Origin: DATLSM01 sp963722965
GTDB taxonomy: Bacteria > Actinomycetota > Thermoleophilia > Solirubrobacterales > 70-9
Assembly (NCBI GenBank): GCA_963722965.1
Contig: CAVROX010000015.1
Span: forward strand, 1 to 64,000
Direction: 5' to 3'
Length of the DNA stretch: 64,000 nt
Position numbers and translations under genes: made by a program. Positions 1-9,180 of this stretch are shown one piece after another (the first letter of the stretch is position 1; the number at the start of each line of letters is the position of its first letter). The notes under the pieces are model-generated. The model worked only from the letters and a program-made list of their open reading frames with translations, did not search any database and was not told the origin of the DNA.

Positions 1-358
1 CCCTTGTAGTCGACGTAGGCCTTTTCGGAGAGCAGGGTCAGGCCGCCTTCGAATCAACGTTTTTGCCGTTGATCGAGCCGTTCACCTTGGCGGTCATATC
101 GAACTCGGGAAGCTGGCCCTTGCCCTCGCTCTGGAAGGGCCCAGAGAGGCTGACGTTGAGGTTGCCACCTTCGCTGCCTTCGACCTTGACCCCGAGCGAG
201 AGGTTCAGGGTGCCGCTCTTGATACCCTTCAGCGTCGCTTCGTTGACAACCTTCTGGGGGTTTTCGCTGTTGCCGCTGCTACTGCTGCCGCAGGCGGCGA
301 GCGCGGTCACCAGCGCAAGCAATGCGACGAAGACGATGGAGACGCGGATTGGACTCAA
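1..358 (-). CDS. Secreted lipoprotein, LppX/LprAFG-like, partial (frameshift near 52)
   Basis: The N-terminus is a hydrophobic signal peptide ending in a lipobox (LVTALAAC, then a Ser-rich linker), so the mature protein should be lipid-anchored outside the membrane. The rest is beta-rich with a repeating pattern of LNLSL, LNVSL and FDMTAKVNGSI. The open frame stops near 38, but adding one base to the short A/T run near 52 restores a continuous reading (VDFEGG, then LLSEKAYVDYKG) that runs off the window edge. The gene is therefore longer than it appears and is interrupted by one indel. The pattern resembles actinobacterial LppX/LprAFG lipid-carrier lipoproteins; that family call is inferred by eye. 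It is divergent from the MoxR gene. Confidence 0.6.
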
Positions 359-462
359 GGCGGGGGATCCTCCTGGCTTGCTGAAGTTGGGCTGCTGCCA
401 CCTTGATCGTAGAGCCTGCGGGGGGGCGTGGGTCGGGGACCCGGCGGATTATCATCGGCGCC

Positions 463-1347
463 ATGAAAGACGGTGCCCTCGCCGAGGTCAAGGACGGGCT
501 GGAGAAGGCCGGCTACCTCGCCGACGAGCCGGCGGTCTGGTCTCCTTCCTCGCCCAGCGACTCGGTAAGCCGGTCCTGGTCGAGGGTCCGGCGGGGGTCG
601 GCAAGACCGAGCTGGCGAAGGCGCTCTCCCGCGCACCGACCGCGAGCTGATCCGGCTCCAGTGCTACGAGGGCCTCGACGAGGCGAAGGCGCTGTACGAG
701 TGGAACTACCGAAAGCAGCTCCTGCGGATCCAGGCGGCGGCGGCGAGACCGGCTGGGGCGAGGTGCAGGACGACATCTTCGGCAAGGAGTTCCTGCTGGA
801 GCGGCCGTTGATGCAGGCGATCGCGCAGCCCGATCCGGTGGTGCTGCTGATCGATGAGATCGACAAGACCGACCAGGAGTTCGAGGCGATGCTGCTCGAG
901 CTGCTCTCCGATTTCCAGATCACGATCCCCGAGCTGGGCCAGGTATCGGCGCGCACGATGCCGATCGTCGTCCTCACCTCCAACAACTCGCGCGAGCTGA
1001 CCGAGGCGCTGAAGCGCCGCTGCCTTTACCTGTGGCTCGACTATCCCGAGGTCGAGCGGGAGATGGAGATCGTCCGCCTGCACGCACCCGAGCTACCACG
1101 AGGCATTGGCCCGACGGCTGGTCGAGGTGGTGCAGATGGTCCGCGCGCTCGACCTGAAGAAGCCGCCCTCGATCGCCGAGTCGATCGACTGGGCTCGCGC
1201 CCTGCTGCTGATGGGCGCCGAGGACATCGACCGCAGACCTTCGAGCAATCGATGTCGATCATCGTCAAGCACCGCACGGACATCGATCTCGTGGCCGAGC
1301 GGGTCGGCGTGAAACTGGCCGGGGCACCCACCCAAACAGCAGGGTGA
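463..1347 (+). pseudogene. MoxR-family AAA+ ATPase, several frameshifts
   Basis: Across three frames the pieces read as one AAA+ ATPase of about 295 residues. It has Walker A (GPAGVGKTELAKAL), a conserved RLQCYEGLDEAKALYEWNY block, Walker B (VVLLIDEIDK), sensor 1 (VLTSNNSREL) and a C-terminal lid (PPSIAESIDWARALL). Frame jumps occur near 540, 635, 735, 1100 and 1235, each repairable by one base. The start is taken as the ATG at 463 (KDGALAEV); the last segment returns to that frame and ends at 1347. MoxR ATPases act with VWA proteins as chaperones for maturation of metalloenzymes or complexes, and a VWA gene follows 7 bases later. Sequencing error is likelier than decay because every motif is intact. 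Confidence 0.8.
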
Positions 1348-1354
1348 GGCTGTC

Positions 1355-2761
1355 TTGAGCGGATCGCCCTTCGGGCCGAAGGCCGACCCTGGGCCCCCGG
1401 GCCTGGCGGCGAAGCTGCTGGGCTTTTGTGAGGAGCTGCGCCGCGAGGGGGTCGGTGTCGGGACCTCAGAGATCCTGGATGCCTTCGCGGCGCTTGACCA
1501 GATCCCCTGGACAGCGCAGGCGGACTTCCGCGAGGCGCTCGCGGCGACGATCGCCAAGTCCCAGGAGGACCGGCGCATTTTCGAGCTGCTTTTTGACCGC
1601 TTCTTCTTCCGCGCCGCCGAGGCGGAGGCGGTCGGACGGGGGATCGGCGAGCAGGCTGAGCGCCAGGCAGGCGACGATCGCCTCGAGATCGACGAGCTGC
1701 GCGAACAGATCCGCCAGGCGATCCTCGAGGGCGATGACGGACAGCTGCGCGACTTGGCGCGACTGGCGATCGCCGCGTTTGGCAGCCGCGCTGAGGGCTC
1801 CGGGGTGGTTGGGGTCGACGTGCAGAGGATCCGGCGCACCCTGGGCCTGTCCGCCGGGACCCAGCAGCCGGCCGAGGACGGCGCCGCCGAGCTGCCGCCG
1901 ATCGACCGCGACCAGCTCAGCCACTTCGAGCGCCATTTGCGCCGCGAGCTCGAACGCGACCTGATCGAGCGCACTTCCACCCTCCCTCCCTCCCGCCCGT
2001 TGGCCGAGCTCGACCGAGCTTTGCCGACCAGCCCGACCCAGGACCTCGCCGCCGTGCACCGCGCCGTATCGCAGATGAAACGGCGACTGGCGACGCTCGG
2101 ACACGAGCAGCGTGGACGACGCCGGGGACAGACCGTCGACGTGCGGCGCACGATGCGGGCCTCGCTGGAGACGGGCGGGGTGCCGATGCACCTGCGCTTC
2201 CGGCCGAAGCGGCCACGCCGCCCCGAGATCTACGTCCTCTGCGACGTCTCCACCTCGGTCACCTCGGCCAGCGTCTTCTTCCTCTCCGTTTTGCACGCAT
2301 TACACGGCTCATTCCGCAAACTGCGCAGCTTCGTCTTCATCGAGCGCATCTCCGAGGTGACCGAGGTCTTCGAGCATGAGCGCGACTTCCGGGTGATCGC
2401 CCAGCGGATCTCCACTGAGGGGGGCGTCGCCGACGTCTCCGGCTACACCGACTACGGCCGCGTCTGGCTCGAGTTCCTCGCCGAGATCTCAGACGACCTT
2501 GACCCGCGCTCGACCGTGATCGTGCTCGGCGACGCTCGCACCAACGGGCGCGAGCCCCACGCAGAGGTTTTCGCCCAGGTGGCCGAGCGGGCCGGCCGCC
2601 TCTTTTGGCTGAATCCTGAGCCGCGGCTCTATTGGAACTACGGCGACTCGGTGATGGCCGCCTACGAGCGCTACTGCGACGGTGCCTTCGAGTGCTGGAC
2701 CACCCGACACCTGGAGAACTTCGTCAACGTCGTCGCCGGCGGCATCCCGGCCCGCGATTGA
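1355..2761 (+). CDS. CoxE-like VWA-domain protein, partner of MoxR
   Basis: 468 residues from a TTG start. The C-terminal half is a von Willebrand factor A fold with a MIDAS motif DVSTS (D297, S299, S301) after a strand IYVLCD, followed by FVFIERISEVTEVF and VIVLGDART. The N-terminal half is helical and charged (FELLFDRFFFRAAE), as in CoxE/YehP-type proteins. In the MoxR-VWA pair the ATPase remodels clients recruited through the VWA protein; in carbon monoxide dehydrogenase operons this pair is CoxD/CoxE. No coxL/M/S gene is seen here, so the client is unknown. The reading frame is intact, unlike its neighbour. The near-zero spacing implies co-transcription. Confidence 0.85.
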   Translation: MSGSPFGPKADPGPPGLAAKLLGFCEELRREGVGVGTSEILDAFAALDQIPWTAQADFREALAATIAKSQEDRRIFELLFDRFFFRAAEAEAVGRGIGEQAERQAGDDRLEIDELREQIRQAILEGDDGQLRDLARLAIAAFGSRAEGSGVVGVDVQRIRRTLGLSAGTQQPAEDGAAELPPIDRDQLSHFERHLRRELERDLIERTSTLPPSRPLAELDRALPTSPTQDLAAVHRAVSQMKRRLATLGHEQRGRRRGQTVDVRRTMRASLETGGVPMHLRFRPKRPRRPEIYVLCDVSTSVTSASVFFLSVLHALHGSFRKLRSFVFIERISEVTEVFEHERDFRVIAQRISTEGGVADVSGYTDYGRVWLEFLAEISDDLDPRSTVIVLGDARTNGREPHAEVFAQVAERAGRLFWLNPEPRLYWNYGDSVMAAYERYCDGAFECWTTRHLENFVNVVAGGIPARD

Positions 2762-2766
2762 GGGCG

Positions 2767-3222
2767 CTACCTGGCAACCCAGGCGTCGGGAGCGCCGGCC
2801 AGCTCCTCGACGATTGAAGGGAGCTCACCAGAGACGAGGTCGGCGAGGGTGACCTGCTCGAGGACGGTGCGCAGACTGGCGCGTACGGCGATCCAGACTT
2901 CCTTGAGATGCTCGGCGTTGCCGCGATACTCAATCGACTCCGGCGGTGAGGACTGCACGTCGGCAATCGGACCCTCGACCGCACGCACCACGTCTGCGAC
3001 CGTGATCTCAGCTGCTGGTCGGGCCAGCCAGTAGCCGCCCCTGGCTCCGCGACGGGCACGGACGATGCCGGCGTGCTTGAGCTCGAGCAGGATGTGCTCC
3101 AAGAACTGGAGCGGGATCGCCTGCGCCTCGGCGAGGCGCTCCCCCTTGACCGGACCCTCCCCCGCGGCGGCCAGCTCCGCCGCGGCTCGGACCGCGTAGT
3201 CAGCCTTGGCGGAGACGCGCAT
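2767..3222 (-). CDS. Rrf2-family transcriptional regulator lacking cysteines
   Basis: 151 residues, the usual Rrf2 length. The N-terminal winged helix begins MRVSAKADYAVRA, and the recognition region reads IPLQFLEHILLELKHAGIV followed by the wing RARRGARGGYWLARP. IscR and NsrR carry three cysteines that bind an Fe-S cluster; this protein has no cysteine at all, so it should not bind a cluster. That fits CymR-like, metabolite- or partner-sensing members. It lies 12 bases downstream of a TauE/SafE exporter on the same strand, so it probably belongs to the same operon and may regulate sulfur metabolism. The target is inferred. Confidence 0.85.
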   Translation of the reverse strand: MRVSAKADYAVRAAAELAAAGEGPVKGERLAEAQAIPLQFLEHILLELKHAGIVRARRGARGGYWLARPAAEITVADVVRAVEGPIADVQSSPPESIEYRGNAEHLKEVWIAVRASLRTVLEQVTLADLVSGELPSIVEELAGAPDAWVAR

Positions 3223-3234
3223 GCCGAGAGTAAA

Positions 3235-4146
3235 TCAAGCGCCCGCGTTCAGCGCGAGAGCGGCGGCTTCACGCCGGCGGCGGTGATGCAGCCAGCGGGG
3301 GGTCGCGAGGATCAGGCCGAGGCCGAGGCCGGCGACGGCTGCGGCGATCGGCCAGAGCGTCGGGTCGGCCTTCTGGATGGTGATGACCCCTGAGCCGATC
3401 AGGACGATGCCAAGCGCGGTGCGGATCAGACTCTGTGGGGCCCTGCCCGAAAGCGCCGATCCGATCACAACCCCAGGCACGGAGCCGATCAGGATGGTGC
3501 CGGCAAGGGAGAAGTCAACGTTGCCGCCCACCCAGTGGGCGATCCCTGCCGCCCAGAGCAAAACCGCGGCGTGGAGCACGTCGGTGCCAACGACCTTCTT
3601 TGGCGCGAGGCGGAAGACGGCGATCAGCAAGATCGCGATCACCGTGCCAGAACCGGCCGAAGTAATCCCGATCACGAAACCGGTGGCAGCGCCGATCGCG
3701 ATCGCTGCGACCTTGTGGCGCCGTTCGACGTCGAAGCGGTCGCGCTCGGTCACGAGGTTGCGCAGGATCAGCGCTCGCGCCAGGGTGACGATCCCCACCA
3801 TCAACAGGGTTCCACCGAGCACGGCGTAGACCAGCGAATCGAGCCGTTCTTCGCCGATGTTTCTCTGAAGTACGGAAACGACCGCAACCCCGCTCACCGC
3901 CGCCGGCACGCTGCCGATCGAAAGCCACTTGACCAGCTCCATGTTCACGGTCTTCATCCGCAGGTGGCGCCAACCGCCCACGGACTTCGTGATCGCCGAG
4001 TAGAAGATGTCGGTGCCGATCGCGGTGGTCGGCTGGATCCCGAAGATGAGGATGAGCAACGGGGTCATCAGCGAGCCTCCGCCCATGCCGGTCATACCGA
4101 CCAGTACGCCGATCCCTAGTCCGAAAAAGATGATTGCCGGGTCCAT
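3235..4146 (-). CDS. TauE/SafE-family sulfite/sulfonate exporter
   Basis: 303 residues with about eight hydrophobic segments and two TauE/SafE repeats. The first repeat has GLGIGVLVGMTGMGGGSLMTP and the second GAATGFVIGITSAGSGTVIA, the family's paired glycine-rich membrane motifs. A variable cytoplasmic loop (NLVTERDRFDVERRHK) separates the halves. Members export sulfite, sulfoacetate or related organosulfur anions. It starts at ATG 4146, is divergent from a thiamine-precursor-type ABC transporter, and is followed by the Rrf2 gene. The substrate cannot be read from the sequence. Confidence 0.85.
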   Translation of the reverse strand: MDPAIIFFGLGIGVLVGMTGMGGGSLMTPLLILIFGIQPTTAIGTDIFYSAITKSVGGWRHLRMKTVNMELVKWLSIGSVPAAVSGVAVVSVLQRNIGEERLDSLVYAVLGGTLLMVGIVTLARALILRNLVTERDRFDVERRHKVAAIAIGAATGFVIGITSAGSGTVIAILLIAVFRLAPKKVVGTDVLHAAVLLWAAGIAHWVGGNVDFSLAGTILIGSVPGVVIGSALSGRAPQSLIRTALGIVLIGSGVITIQKADPTLWPIAAAVAGLGLGLILATPRWLHHRRRREAAALALNAGA

Positions 4147-4221
4147 CTCGGTTCCGCGTGAGTGCTTATCGACTTTCTCGACCCTTTTGGTCAGGAGCCT
4201 AGATTGCGCGAGGATACCAAG

Positions 4222-5043
4222 ATGCCTGCCGATGTCACCGATCGCGCTCAGCTAGGCGGCGCGCCACTCGCCGCGTCGGAGCCCCTTCCGGCTGGAGTCT
4301 CGATCCGAGACCTGCGCCACTGCTACGGTCAGCTGCGCACGATCGAGCGCCTGGACCTCGGAGTCGAGCCGCACGGCGTGGTCGGAGTCGTCGGTCCGTC
4401 GGGATGTGGCAAGTCGACACTGCTGGAGCTGATCTGCGGCCTACAGGCGCCCTCCGGGGGCGAGCTGGAAGTCGGTGGGAGATCGGACGCTGGGGGGCGT
4501 CTCTCGCGCTGCGCCTACATGCCCCAGCGCGACCTGCTGCTGCCCTGGTTCTCGGCAATCGATAACGCCGCCCTGGCACTGCGCAATCGCGGCGCCGGGC
4601 GGGTGCAGGCGCGGCGCGAGGCGGGTGCCCTGTTCGGCCGTTTTGGTCTCTCGGGTTTTGAGCGCTCCCGCCCCGCCGAGCTATCCGGCGGCATGCGCCA
4701 GCGGGTGGCCTTCCTGCGCACCCTGGTTGCCGGTAAGCCGGTGCTCGCGCTGGATGAGCCCTTCGCCTCACTTGACGCGATCACCAGGGCCGAGATGCAA
4801 GGGTGGCTGGCCGCGGCGCTGGCGAGCGACCCGCGCACGGTCATTCTCGTCACCCACGACGTCGAGGAGGCGCTCTACCTCTCAGACCGAGTGGTTGTGC
4901 TCTCCGCGCGGCCCGCCAGGGTAGTGGCCGAGCTGCAAGCGCCGGCGCCGCGCGCTGAGAATCGCGACGAGACGGTCACCGACCCGGAGTTCGTCGCGGT
5001 TCGCGAGGAAGCGATGCGAGCGCTCCGCGGGGGGCCCCAATGA
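4222..5043 (+). CDS. ABC transporter ATP-binding protein, ThiZ/SsuB/TauB type
   Basis: About 273 residues from ATG 4222 (MPADVTD); a longer in-frame start at 4162 is less likely because it lies close to the divergent promoter region. It shows Walker A GPSGCGKSTLL, Q-loop YMPQRDLLLPW, signature LSGGMRQRVAFLRTL, Walker B VLALDEPFASLD and the H-loop histidine in VTHDVEEAL. MPQRDLLLPW is typical of the nitrate/taurine/HMP importer subclass. Its stop overlaps the permease start (ATGA at 5040). With the next two genes it forms an importer whose binding protein looks like ThiY. No THI-box riboswitch is visible upstream. Confidence 0.9.
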   Translation: MPADVTDRAQLGGAPLAASEPLPAGVSIRDLRHCYGQLRTIERLDLGVEPHGVVGVVGPSGCGKSTLLELICGLQAPSGGELEVGGRSDAGGRLSRCAYMPQRDLLLPWFSAIDNAALALRNRGAGRVQARREAGALFGRFGLSGFERSRPAELSGGMRQRVAFLRTLVAGKPVLALDEPFASLDAITRAEMQGWLAAALASDPRTVILVTHDVEEALYLSDRVVVLSARPARVVAELQAPAPRAENRDETVTDPEFVAVREEAMRALRGGPQ

Positions 5044-5792
5044 AGCGCTGGGTCCTGCCCTCCCTCCTGCTCGCGGTTCTGGTCGGCGCCTGGCAGATCG
5101 TCGCCAGCAATGGCGCGCTTGCCAGCGCGCTGCATATCGAACCCTACCTCGTGCCCTCCCCCGCCGAAGTAGCAACCTCACTTTGGGAGAGCCGAACGCT
5201 GCTGGCCGAAAACGCCTTAGTGACACTGCGGGAGGTCATCATCGGCTTCGGCTGCGCCCTGGTCGCCGGTCTCCTGTTCGCGGTCCTCCTGCACCTGTTC
5301 GAGACGCTGCGCCGAGCCTTCTACCCGTTGATCGTTGCCTCCCAGACAATCCCGATCGTCGTCATCGCCCCAATCCTGATCGTCTGGTTCGGCTACGGGA
5401 TCGGCCCGAAGCTGGCGATCGTCGCTTTGATCTGCTTCTTTCCGATAACCGTCAATGCGCTCGACGGGCTGCGCGCGGTCGACCAGGAGGCAGTCAAGAT
5501 GCTGCGCACCCTCGACGCCTCTCGTTGGCAGATATTCCGCCGGCTGGAGGCGCCAACCGCGCTGCCATACGCGTTCAGCGGCGCCAAGATCGCGGTGGCG
5601 GTCGCGGTGATCGGCGCGGTCTTCGCCGAGCTGGCAAATCCGAACTCCGGGCTGGGCTACCTGATCAACCAGGACGGCTATCAATTTGAAGTGGCAAGGC
5701 AATTCGCAGCGGTCGTCGTTCTCTCCGGGATGGCGATCGGCCTCTTCGGCCTACTGGCCCTGGCGGAGCGCCGCGTCGTCACTTGGCGATAG
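5040..5792 (+). CDS. ABC transporter permease, ThiX/SsuC type
   Basis: 250 residues with an N-terminal membrane helix (LPSLLLAVLVGAWQIV) and a standard binding-protein-dependent permease core. The cytoplasmic EAA loop reads EAVKMLRTLDASRWQIFRRLEAPTALPY in two halves around the conserved glycine region. The 4-base overlap with the ATPase and 9-base gap to the binding protein show a three-gene operon. The family imports nitrate, sulfonates, taurine or pyrimidine thiamine precursors; the partner binding protein favours the last. Confidence 0.9.
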   Translation: MKRWVLPSLLLAVLVGAWQIVASNGALASALHIEPYLVPSPAEVATSLWESRTLLAENALVTLREVIIGFGCALVAGLLFAVLLHLFETLRRAFYPLIVASQTIPIVVIAPILIVWFGYGIGPKLAIVALICFFPITVNALDGLRAVDQEAVKMLRTLDASRWQIFRRLEAPTALPYAFSGAKIAVAVAVIGAVFAELANPNSGLGYLINQDGYQFEVARQFAAVVVLSGMAIGLFGLLALAERRVVTWR

Positions 5793-5801
5793 AAAGCAGG
5801 G

Positions 5802-6824
5802 GTGAAGCTCCACCGCATACCGGCGTTGCCCCTCTTCCTCGCCCTCCTCGCCGCCGCGCTCGGCCTCACCGCATGTGGCGAGAAGAGCACCGCCGTCACC
5901 GGGCAGGCCCAGCCCTTCCGCCTCACCCTCGACTTCTACCCCAACCCCGACCACGCCGGGATCTATCTGGCACAAAAGCTCGGCTACTTCAAAGAAGCCG
6001 GGTTGGATGTCAGCATCGCCGCCCCCTCAGACCCCTCGGCGCCGATCAGGGAGGTCGCCGCCGGGCAGAGCGACCTGGCGATCTCCTACGAGCCCGAGGT
6101 GATGCTCGCCCGCCAGCAGGGCCTCGACGTCGTCGCGGTGGGGGCGCTGGTCGATCGCCCCCTGACCTCGATGATCTGGCTGAAAAAGTCCGCGATCAAG
6201 GGGATCGGCGACCTGCGCGGCAAGACGATCGCCACCGCCGGTATCCCCTACCAGGACGCCTTCCTGAAGACGATCCTCGCCCGGGCGAACCTCACCCCCG
6301 CGAACGTCAAGACGGTCAACGTCGGCTTCGGGCTGCTGCCGGCGCTGGCCGGCGGCAGCGCCCAAGCGATGCTCGGCGGCTACATCAACGTCGAGGGGAT
6401 CGACCTGCGCGAACGCGGCAAGCACCCGTCGTAATTCCGGTCAACAGGCTCGGCGTCCCGCCCTATGACGAGTTGGTCCTGGTCGCCAATCGCAAGCATC
6501 TCGAAGAAGACCCCGAATCGATCCGCCTTTTCATCGCCGCCCTCGATCGCGGTACCGCGGCCGCGGTGAAAAACCCGAGGTGCCGCCACCAAAGCGGTGC
6601 TTGGAAGCCAACCACAGTCTCGAACCGAAGCTGACCGCCGCCGAGGTGAAGGCGACGCTGCCGCTGTTGGCCCCCAACCTCGACGGCCACCCTACGGCTA
6701 CATGGACCCGAGCCAGTGGCGCAACTTCATCGCCTGGATGCGGGACAACGAACTGATCAAGACAGCTCCCGCCACATCCGAAGTGCTCAGCAACGCCTAC
6801 CTGCCGGGGAAGATTGCCGAATAG
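5802..6824 (+). pseudogene. ThiY-like (NMT1/THI5) substrate-binding lipoprotein, frameshifted
   Basis: GTG start at 5802. A signal peptide ends in a lipobox (LGLTAC), followed by LDFYPNPDHAGIYLAQKLGYF, the entry signature of NMT1/THI5 proteins that bind hydroxymethylpyrimidine-type thiamine precursors. The frame breaks near 6430, 6575, 6605 and 6690. The restored sequence continues with VPPYDELVLVANRKHL, LTAAEVKATLPLLAP and YGYMDPSQWRNFIAWM, and ends at 6824, giving about 340 residues, normal for the family. The breaks are one-base shifts, so error is likelier than decay. It is the third gene of the importer operon, and its tail probably overlaps the tail of the convergent GGDEF-EAL gene. Confidence 0.8.
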
Positions 6825-9102
6825 GGCGAGGTGGCTCCATCGCCGAGCAGGGCGATGACCTCTCCCGAGCGGGAGGGCCGGGGAGAAGAGGTGGCCCTGC
6901 GCGTAGTCGCAGCCGAGGCGGCGCAGCTCGGAGAGCTGGGCCTCGTTCTCCACTCCCTCGGCGATCACGTCGAGGGAGAGGGCACGGGCCATGCCGATGA
7001 TCGCCTCGATGATCGCGGTGCGCTCCTGTTCGATCCCCAGCGCGTCGACGAAGGATCGGTCGATCTTCAGCGCGTCGAAGGGGAAGCGGTTGAGGTAGGC
7101 GAGGGAGGAGTAGCCGGTGCCGAAGTCATCGAGCACCAGCCGCACGCCGATCTCGGTGAGCGCCTCGAGGGTGGCCTGCGCGGTCGCCGACTCCTCGACC
7201 AGGACGCTCTCGGTGATCTCCAGCCGCAGGTGGCGCGGGTCGAGGCCGGTGCGGGCGAGGGTCTCGGCGACGATCGTCGGCAGTTCGCGGTGCGCGACCT
7301 GGCGGGCGGAGAGGTTGACGGAGACGTCGAAGGGCCGCGCAGTCCGGGCACTGCTCGTGCCACTCGAGGATCTGGCGGCAGGCCTGCTCCTGCACCCAGC
7401 GTCCGACCGGCTCGATCAGGCCGCTTTCCTCGGCGACCGAGACGAACTCCGCCGGATCCAGCAGACCACGCTCGGGATGCCGCCAGCGCAGCAGCGCCTC
7501 AAGGCCCGACAGACCTCGCCGCTGCGCAGCGAGACGACCGGCTGGTAGTGAAGGACCATCTCCTCGCGCTCCAGCGCGTGGCGCAGGTCGCGCTCGATCT
7601 CCAAGTCGGCGCAGGGCGCGGGCCCTCATCTCGGCGTCAAAGAGCTCACAGCGCGCCCGGCCCCTCTCCTTTGCCCGGTACATGGCGGCATCCGCGTCGC
7701 GGATCAGCAGATCGGCGTTGACCGGATCGCGGTCGGTTGGGCGGGCTACGGCGATCCCGATGCTGGCCGAGATGAAGTGCTCGACCCCCTCCATCGAGTA
7801 GGGCTTGGCGAACGCTGCTGCGACCCGATCGGCGATCGCCAGCCCCTCCTCCTCGTCGGCAAGGCGATCGATCAGGATGCCAAACTCATCACCGCCGAAA
7901 CCGCGCCACCAGGTCCCCCGGCCGCAGGTGCGAGCGAAGGCGGGGGCGACCGCCCGCAGCAGCGCGTCGCCGGCGTGGTGGCCCATGCTGTCGTTGATCA
8001 GCTTGAAGTGGTCGAGGTCAAGGAAGAGGATCCCGACCGGGGATCCCGACGCGGTGGCACGCCTCAGCGCCTCGTTGAGCGCTTCGATGAAGCTGAGCCG
8101 ATTGGGTAGTCCGGTCAGGGAGTCGTGCAGGACTCGATGGCGCAGCGCCTGGTCGGCGATGTGGCGCTCGATCGCCTCGGCCAGCACGTTCGCCGCCGCC
8201 TGCAGGAAGTGGACGTCCTGCGGTCCGAAGCGGCCGGGGTCAGTCGAGTGGATATCGAGGACGCCGAAGGGGCGCTCCTTGCCGTCGATCATCACCGCGA
8301 GGCTGGCGCCAAAACCAAGCACCCTGACAACTGGCGGCATCGTAAACCGCTGCTCTTTGGACCACTCAGCGACGATCACGTGCAAGCCGGACTCAAGCGC
8401 CGCTCCGGCGTGGGAGTCGCGCGCCGCGGAGACGCGCCTGCCGGCGCCCGTCACCTGGCCCTCGAGCCCGGCGCGAAGGTGAAGGCGACGGCCGTCGCGC
8501 CCCACCTCCCAGATGCAGGCACCGTCGACCCCTTCGATCCCTTCGATCAACGAGACAGCAGCCCGCATCAGTGAGTCGGGATCCCCGTCCTTCAGCGCCC
8601 GCTCGCCGAGTTGGGCCACGACCGCCTGCTGGGCGGCAGCCCGCTGCACCTCCTGCTCGGCGAGCTTTCGCTCGGTGATGTCATAGAGGACGCCGTGCCA
8701 GACCGGCACCCCGTCTTCGTCGGCCTCCAGCACCGCCTCGTCGAGAATCCAGACGACGTCACCCTCGCGCGTGATCATCCGGTAGTCGAGCGGCGGCGGG
8801 TTGCGCTCGCCGAGCGTCTCTCTCGTCTCTTGGGAAAGAGCCCGCTCGCGGTCCTCGGGGTGCACGAGCTTTGCCCACAGCTTCGGGTCAGACTTCCAAT
8901 CCTCGGGGGTGTAGCCGAGGATCTCCTCGACCTGTGGGCTGACGTAGCGCCAGCGGCCCTGCTCGCCGAGCTCGGATGTGTAGACGATCGCAGGCAGGCG
9001 CTCGACAAGGTGACGGTAGTCCTCACCGCCGGAAGCGATTTGGTCGATGAACTCCTCGACCTGCTCCTCGGGCCAGTTCCTGTCTCCGAGTACGCGCTCC
9101 AT
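6797..9102 (-). pseudogene. PAS-GAF-GGDEF-EAL cyclic-di-GMP signalling protein, frameshifted
   Basis: Order from the N-terminus at 9102: PAS with PAC (about residues 30-150; ILGYTPEDW, GVLYDITERK), GAF (about 165-310), GGDEF (about 325-490; SLTGLPNRLSF, FGGDEFGIL), then EAL. Around the GGDEF motif two compensating indels restore RPGDLVARFGGDEF, which supplies an RxxD inhibitory site. EAL pieces lie in different frames: LHYQPVVSLRSGEV, LEALLRWRHPERG, LDDFGTGYSSLAYL, LKIDRSFVDALG, IAEGVEN and QGHLFSP. With repair the protein would end near 6797. Both catalytic motifs look intact, so it could both make and degrade c-di-GMP. There are no membrane helices, so it is cytosolic. Confidence 0.8.
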
Positions 9103-9180
9103 TGGCGCGATATCGACAAATCAACTGGTTCCTTGACGAGACCTTCGTCCAAGCACCCGCCCCGACAAATCGAGGAGGGC

